This document shows, piece after piece, positions 6,281 to 8,692 of a DNA stretch of 8,692 nucleotides. This stretch comes from Litorivivens sp041619575 (GTDB taxonomy: Bacteria; Pseudomonadota; Gammaproteobacteria; Pseudomonadales; Spongiibacteraceae): the NCBI GenBank assembly GCA_041619575.1, contig JBFKDP010000166.1, forward strand, positions 1 to 8,692, written 5' to 3'. How positions within the stretch are numbered: position 1 is the stretch's first letter; each line of letters begins with the position of its first letter. Made by a program: the position numbers and the translations under genes. Below the pieces are notes generated by a model that saw only the letters and a program-made list of their open reading frames with translations, did no database searches and was not told the DNA's origin.

Positions 6281-6937
6281 TTATCCACCCATCATTGCGG
6301 CGAGGCCAGCGCGCATCTCTTCCAGCACATCCGTAACCGCATTATTTTCCTGCACAGCCGACCACCAGGTAGAAAGTTCCGATTGCCCAGCCAGCACATC
6401 GCCCTCTCCAAATATCGGGACAATGGTTGCGATATAGAACATTACCGGCGTCAGTACGCAGTCAAAAAATGCAGGGGACTCCGCCGCGAGCATGGCGCCG
6501 GGGCTGCGTCGCACAAAATCGGTCAGTACACCGAGCTGATGCTTGAGGTCTTCAAGCGACTTTGCAATCAGCGCCTCATCTTTGGGCTCAGCGCGCAGTT
6601 GCGCAAACAGCGGAAACAGGGCCGGAGCCAAGCCGAGATCAACAAAACGCGAAGCCGCGCGCTGCCAGGCTCTCTCAGCAGGGCTTCCGAACAGTAGCGC
6701 GGAGTCAGGAAAGCACTCATCCAGATATTCCATAATGGCAATGGACTCAGGTAAATTCAGCCCTTCGGCCACCAATACAGGTACCTTGCCGGTTGGCGTC
6801 AACGCCTTGAATGTCTCGGAAGCCAACCCTTCCGGCGGTGCTTCCACGCTAACTTCCAGGCCCTTGAGCGCGACCATCAGTCGAACACGTGCGGCATAGG
6901 GGGAATGGGGCAAGCTGTATAAAATCATGTCACTCAT
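6281..6937 (-). CDS. Glutathione S-transferase family protein
   Basis: A 218-residue protein, normal for a cytosolic GST. The thioredoxin-like N-terminal domain (about 4-75) has ILYSLPHSPYAARVRLMVALKG, with Ser12 (or Tyr7) at the usual activating position. The cis-Pro segment is GKVPVLV (Pro53). LPESIAIMEYLDE (62-74) holds the Glu64-Ser65 pair that contacts the gamma-glutamyl group in the family. The helical C-terminal domain contains ESPAFFDCVLTP (153-164), near the N-capping box region. It resembles zeta/maleylacetoacetate-isomerase-like and other bacterial GSTs, but no subclass is certain. The likely role is glutathione conjugation or isomerisation in the cytoplasm. ATG 6937 has GGAGG (6951-6947) 9 bases upstream. 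It is the first gene of a three-gene minus-strand operon with the two hydrolases. Confidence 0.9.
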   Translation of the reverse strand: MSDMILYSLPHSPYAARVRLMVALKGLEVSVEAPPEGLASETFKALTPTGKVPVLVAEGLNLPESIAIMEYLDECFPDSALLFGSPAERAWQRAASRFVDLGLAPALFPLFAQLRAEPKDEALIAKSLEDLKHQLGVLTDFVRRSPGAMLAAESPAFFDCVLTPVMFYIATIVPIFGEGDVLAGQSELSTWWSAVQENNAVTDVLEEMRAGLAAMMGG

Positions 6938-6979
6938 CGTTCAGACCCTCCATCGGCATGCAACAGTGCCGGGATGCGA

Positions 6980-7009
6980 TTTAAATAGGATTAGACTTGC
7001 TGCTGTCAA
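6980..7009 (-). promoter_or_regulatory. Candidate sigma70 promoter for the GST-hydrolase operon
   Basis: On the minus strand TTGACA (7009-7004) is a perfect -35. It is followed after 18 bases by TTTAAA (6985-6980), or after 16 bases by TATTTA (6987-6982). The -10 is imperfect. The -35 overlaps the TGA stop (7008-7006) of the preceding membrane-protein gene, so the operon could be transcribed independently of that gene. Downstream, CGGCA (6954-6958) and TGCCG (6967-6971) form a small hairpin in the leader, just ahead of the ribosome site. Confidence 0.45.
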
Positions 7010-7674
7010 ATAATGTGCAGGCCGATGGCCGCATTGAGAAAAAGTCCCGCCCATATGGTCCAGACAAAGGGGCGACAACGAGCCACAGAATCGCGCATTG
7101 CATTATTGACCTCGGTGCTGGGACCCTCGCTCATCAGCTTTACAAAAGCAGGCACAAAGGGCTTGAGATTAATACGAATCGCTATACCGCAAGCGACGAG
7201 CGCAACAAACACCAGGAGCTTCCAGGAAATCCAGTCAGCGCTGATCAGCGCGTTATCGACCAGCCCACCAATGGCCAAAGCCGCAAGCGCTATCACGATG
7301 ATTACGCGGAAGATCAGGTCCGCTTTTGACAAAGCCTGAGTGAACGGCTTGCCTTCGTTAAAATACAAGATCAGCACATTAGCGAGCCAGACGGCAGCTA
7401 GCAGCCAAACCAGTGCCAGACTCCAGTCAGATAGCTGCATCACACCCGTGATGGCGGCCATATGGATACCCAAGGGCAGGATAAGCGGCATCGCCATCTT
7501 TGGCCCTTGGTCACAGGCGAGCATGATTTTTAGCGCAACCGCGCGAGCTTCAGTGCCAATCTTGTCGTCCACCACGTAACGACTGGCAATAAAAGTACCC
7601 AAATCTCCACCAAGCCAATAGACAAATGCCACAATATGGGCAAACTTCAATAACAGGTACTCATTCATAAACAT
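7006..7674 (-). CDS. Multi-pass integral membrane protein (CopD/DUF2269-like), function unknown
   Basis: A 222-residue, very hydrophobic protein with about six predicted membrane segments: roughly 5-27, 60-80, 86-105, 121-141, 149-168 and 203-221. The opening LLLKFAHIVAFVYWLGGDLGTFIASRYV has His13 and Asp24 in or at the edge of TM1, as in CopD/DUF2269-type proteins. DQGPKMAMPLILPLGIHMA (55-73) places His71 in TM2, and His220 lies in the last segment. Membrane histidines in this position can bind haem or metal, but that is inference; I do not recognise a characterised homologue. The start is uncertain: ATG 7674, or ATG 7668, which has GGA 8 bases upstream. The gene is divergent from the RND adaptor, with 137 bases between the starts. 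It lies 68 bases upstream of the GST gene on the same strand, so it may add to that operon. Confidence 0.75.
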   Translation of the reverse strand: MFMNEYLLLKFAHIVAFVYWLGGDLGTFIASRYVVDDKIGTEARAVALKIMLACDQGPKMAMPLILPLGIHMAAITGVMQLSDWSLALVWLLAAVWLANVLILYFNEGKPFTQALSKADLIFRVIIVIALAALAIGGLVDNALISADWISWKLLVFVALVACGIAIRINLKPFVPAFVKLMSEGPSTEVNNAMRDSVARCRPFVWTIWAGLFLNAAIGLHII

Positions 7675-7710
7675 AATCCGCTCAAGTCATAGCCTAAGGG
7701 TCGAGAAAAG

Positions 7711-7728
7711 ATTGCCCAGCTGCGCAAT
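7711..7728. promoter_or_regulatory. 18-bp near-palindrome, candidate operator
   Basis: ATTGCCCAGCTGCGCAAT is symmetric about 7719/7720, with 8 of 9 base pairs matching (mismatch at 7716/7723). It overlaps the first two bases of the -35 of the adaptor promoter and lies between two divergent genes. That is where a repressor of an efflux operon, TetR- or MarR-like, would commonly bind. No regulator gene is in the window. Confidence 0.45.
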
Positions 7729-7755
7729 GACAAACAATATGATCTAATATATTAT
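7727..7755 (+). promoter_or_regulatory. Sigma70 promoter candidate for the RND adaptor gene
   Basis: ATGACA (7727-7732) differs from the -35 consensus at one base. It is followed after exactly 17 bases by TATTAT (7750-7755), which also differs at one base from TATAAT. The start codon lies 57 bases downstream of the -10. The -10 overlaps a perfect 10-bp palindrome, TAATATATTA (7745-7754). For the divergent membrane gene only a weak pair (TTGTGA/TAATAT on the minus strand) can be drawn. Confidence 0.6.
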
Positions 7756-7811
7756 CTTTATATCTTTTGGTTCACAAGCGACCAAGCCAGCCAGAAGGAA
7801 AAGACAGCATT

Positions 7812-8692
7812 ATGGGAACTGCCAGCACAGCAAATAATAGCGCAAACAAGCTCAAGCGCTGGGGGCCTGCGTGTCTAATTCTGGCGGGCTTTGGCCTGGC
7901 TGTACTCATTGCCACGGGCAAACCGAAACCTCAGGCGGGTCCGCTGCCACCCAAAACAGCTCCGCAAGTTGAGGTGAGCACGGCAAAAGTTCAACCCAGA
8001 CACCTGCAAATTGAAAGTCAGGGAACACTTGAAAGCCGACGTGAAGCACGCCTGACAGCCGAGGTGAGCGGCACTGTAATTGCCACTAGCGATCATTTTG
8101 CCCGCGGTCAGGCATTGAACAAGGGCGATCTGTTGGTGCAAATAGACCCTCGTGATTTTGAAATCGCCCTTGCTGAGGCCAGTGCTCAAGTGGCAGATGC
8201 CCGCCAATTACTCGCCACTGAACGCGGCCGCGCTCGCCAGGCCAGGCGCGAATGGCGCGATCTGGGCAGCCAGGAGGCGAATGACCTTTTCCTGCGCAAG
8301 CCCCAACTCGCCAGCGCGGAATCCGCCCTTGCCGCCGCTGAAGCGAAACTGCAGCGGGCCAAACTCAACCTGGAGCGCACGACGGTGACCGCACCTTTCG
8401 CTGGCGTCATTAGCCAGGTCGATGCCCAGTTGGGTCAGTTCCTCCCTGTGGGAGGCAAGGTAGGAACGCTAACGGATACCACGCAACTGGAATTAAAACT
8501 GCCCGTCAGCAGCCGCGAACTCAAGTTAATGCCCAGCGTCGCCGACGGAATTGACACTCACATTCTAGCCGAGGACGGCAGCAGGTTATTGCACACCCGG
8601 ATAACACGCCTGCAGCCCACCGCAGACCCGCAATCACGTTTCCATTACCTGATTGGCGATGTTCAACTAACAGACAACAGCATCAGCTTGTA
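7812..8692 (+). CDS. RND/HlyD-family efflux periplasmic adaptor subunit, 3' truncated by window
   Basis: The frame opens at ATG 7812 and stays open to the window edge, giving 293 residues of a membrane fusion protein. It begins with a short cytoplasmic tail and one membrane segment (about 19-35, LILAGFGLAVLIA) with a Pro-rich linker. QGTLESRREARLTAEVSGTVIA (70-91) and FARGQALNKGDLLVQIDPRDF (96-116) are the first half of the lipoyl domain. An Ala/Arg/Glu-rich alpha-helical hairpin runs from about 117 to 190. LERTTVTAPFAGVISQVDAQLGQFLPVGGKVGTLTD (187-222) is the second lipoyl half, followed by the start of the beta-barrel. It would bridge an inner-membrane RND pump and an outer-membrane channel for export; the pump gene is expected just to the right. 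AAGGA (7795-7799) lies a rather long 12 bases before the ATG. A good sigma70 promoter precedes it. Cys21 lies inside the membrane segment without a lipobox, so it is not a lipoprotein. Confidence 0.92.
   Translation, partial: MGTASTANNSANKLKRWGPACLILAGFGLAVLIATGKPKPQAGPLPPKTAPQVEVSTAKVQPRHLQIESQGTLESRREARLTAEVSGTVIATSDHFARGQALNKGDLLVQIDPRDFEIALAEASAQVADARQLLATERGRARQARREWRDLGSQEANDLFLRKPQLASAESALAAAEAKLQRAKLNLERTTVTAPFAGVISQVDAQLGQFLPVGGKVGTLTDTTQLELKLPVSSRELKLMPSVADGIDTHILAEDGSRLLHTRITRLQPTADPQSRFHYLIGDVQLTDNSISL

Noticed and set aside
6954..6971. Hairpin CGGCA/TGCCG as a terminator of the membrane-protein gene
   Set aside because: Only five pairs with no T run on the minus strand, and located next to the GST ribosome site; kept only as a leader feature.
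1..8692. CRISPR array, insertion sequence, rRNA or tRNA genes
   Set aside because: No regularly spaced repeats, transposase-like frames, terminal inverted repeats with target duplications, or RNA gene motifs were found.

Overview
The window looks like ordinary chromosomal sequence from a gammaproteobacterium, probably marine or aquatic. This is an inference from moderate GC content, dense genes with short intergenic gaps, and a gene set (FG-GAP protein, TetA-like MFS, lipoprotein hydrolase, GST, RND adaptor) common in such genomes. I see no RNA genes, insertion sequences, CRISPR arrays or phage genes, and no non-coding stretch longer than about 150 bases.

Layout, left to right. (1) The 3' end of an FG-GAP/VCBS repeat protein (1-456, +) meets, tail to tail, a class I SAM-dependent methyltransferase (453-1199, -). 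Their two TAG stops share one CTAG. (2) A carbonyl-reductase-like short-chain dehydrogenase (1318-2025, -) lies upstream of the methyltransferase on the same strand. (3) A 102-base divergent regulatory region carries three copies of TATTGCA and two of TCGATATT. (4) To its right is a member of the maleate isomerase / arylmalonate decarboxylase / Asp-Glu racemase superfamily (2128-2886, +) that seems to lack both catalytic cysteines. After it come a perfect 13-bp inverted repeat and a TetA-like MFS exporter (3032-4225, +). (5) On the minus strand, a tight three-gene operon reads GST (6281-6937), then membrane-anchored alpha/beta hydrolase (5315-6280), then lipoprotein alpha/beta hydrolase (4296-5312). 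The junctions are 0 and 2 bases, and a TTGACA -35 candidate lies just upstream. (6) A multi-pass membrane protein (7006-7674, -) is divergent from an RND/HlyD-type periplasmic adaptor that runs off the right edge (7812-8692, +). A good sigma70 promoter and an 18-bp near-palindrome lie between them.

How the genes may work together. The GST/hydrolase/hydrolase operon suggests a small detoxification or ester/lipid-turnover unit spanning cytoplasm and envelope. The MFS pump and the RND adaptor are export functions. The SDR and the divergent racemase-family enzyme share a regulatory region and may be co-controlled. The most unusual items are the racemase-superfamily enzyme without catalytic Cys, the repeated-motif divergent promoter, the 13-bp inverted repeat, and an alpha/beta hydrolase with Asn where the catalytic acid is expected. 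I do not see a clear novel multi-gene system. The specific substrates are unknown.
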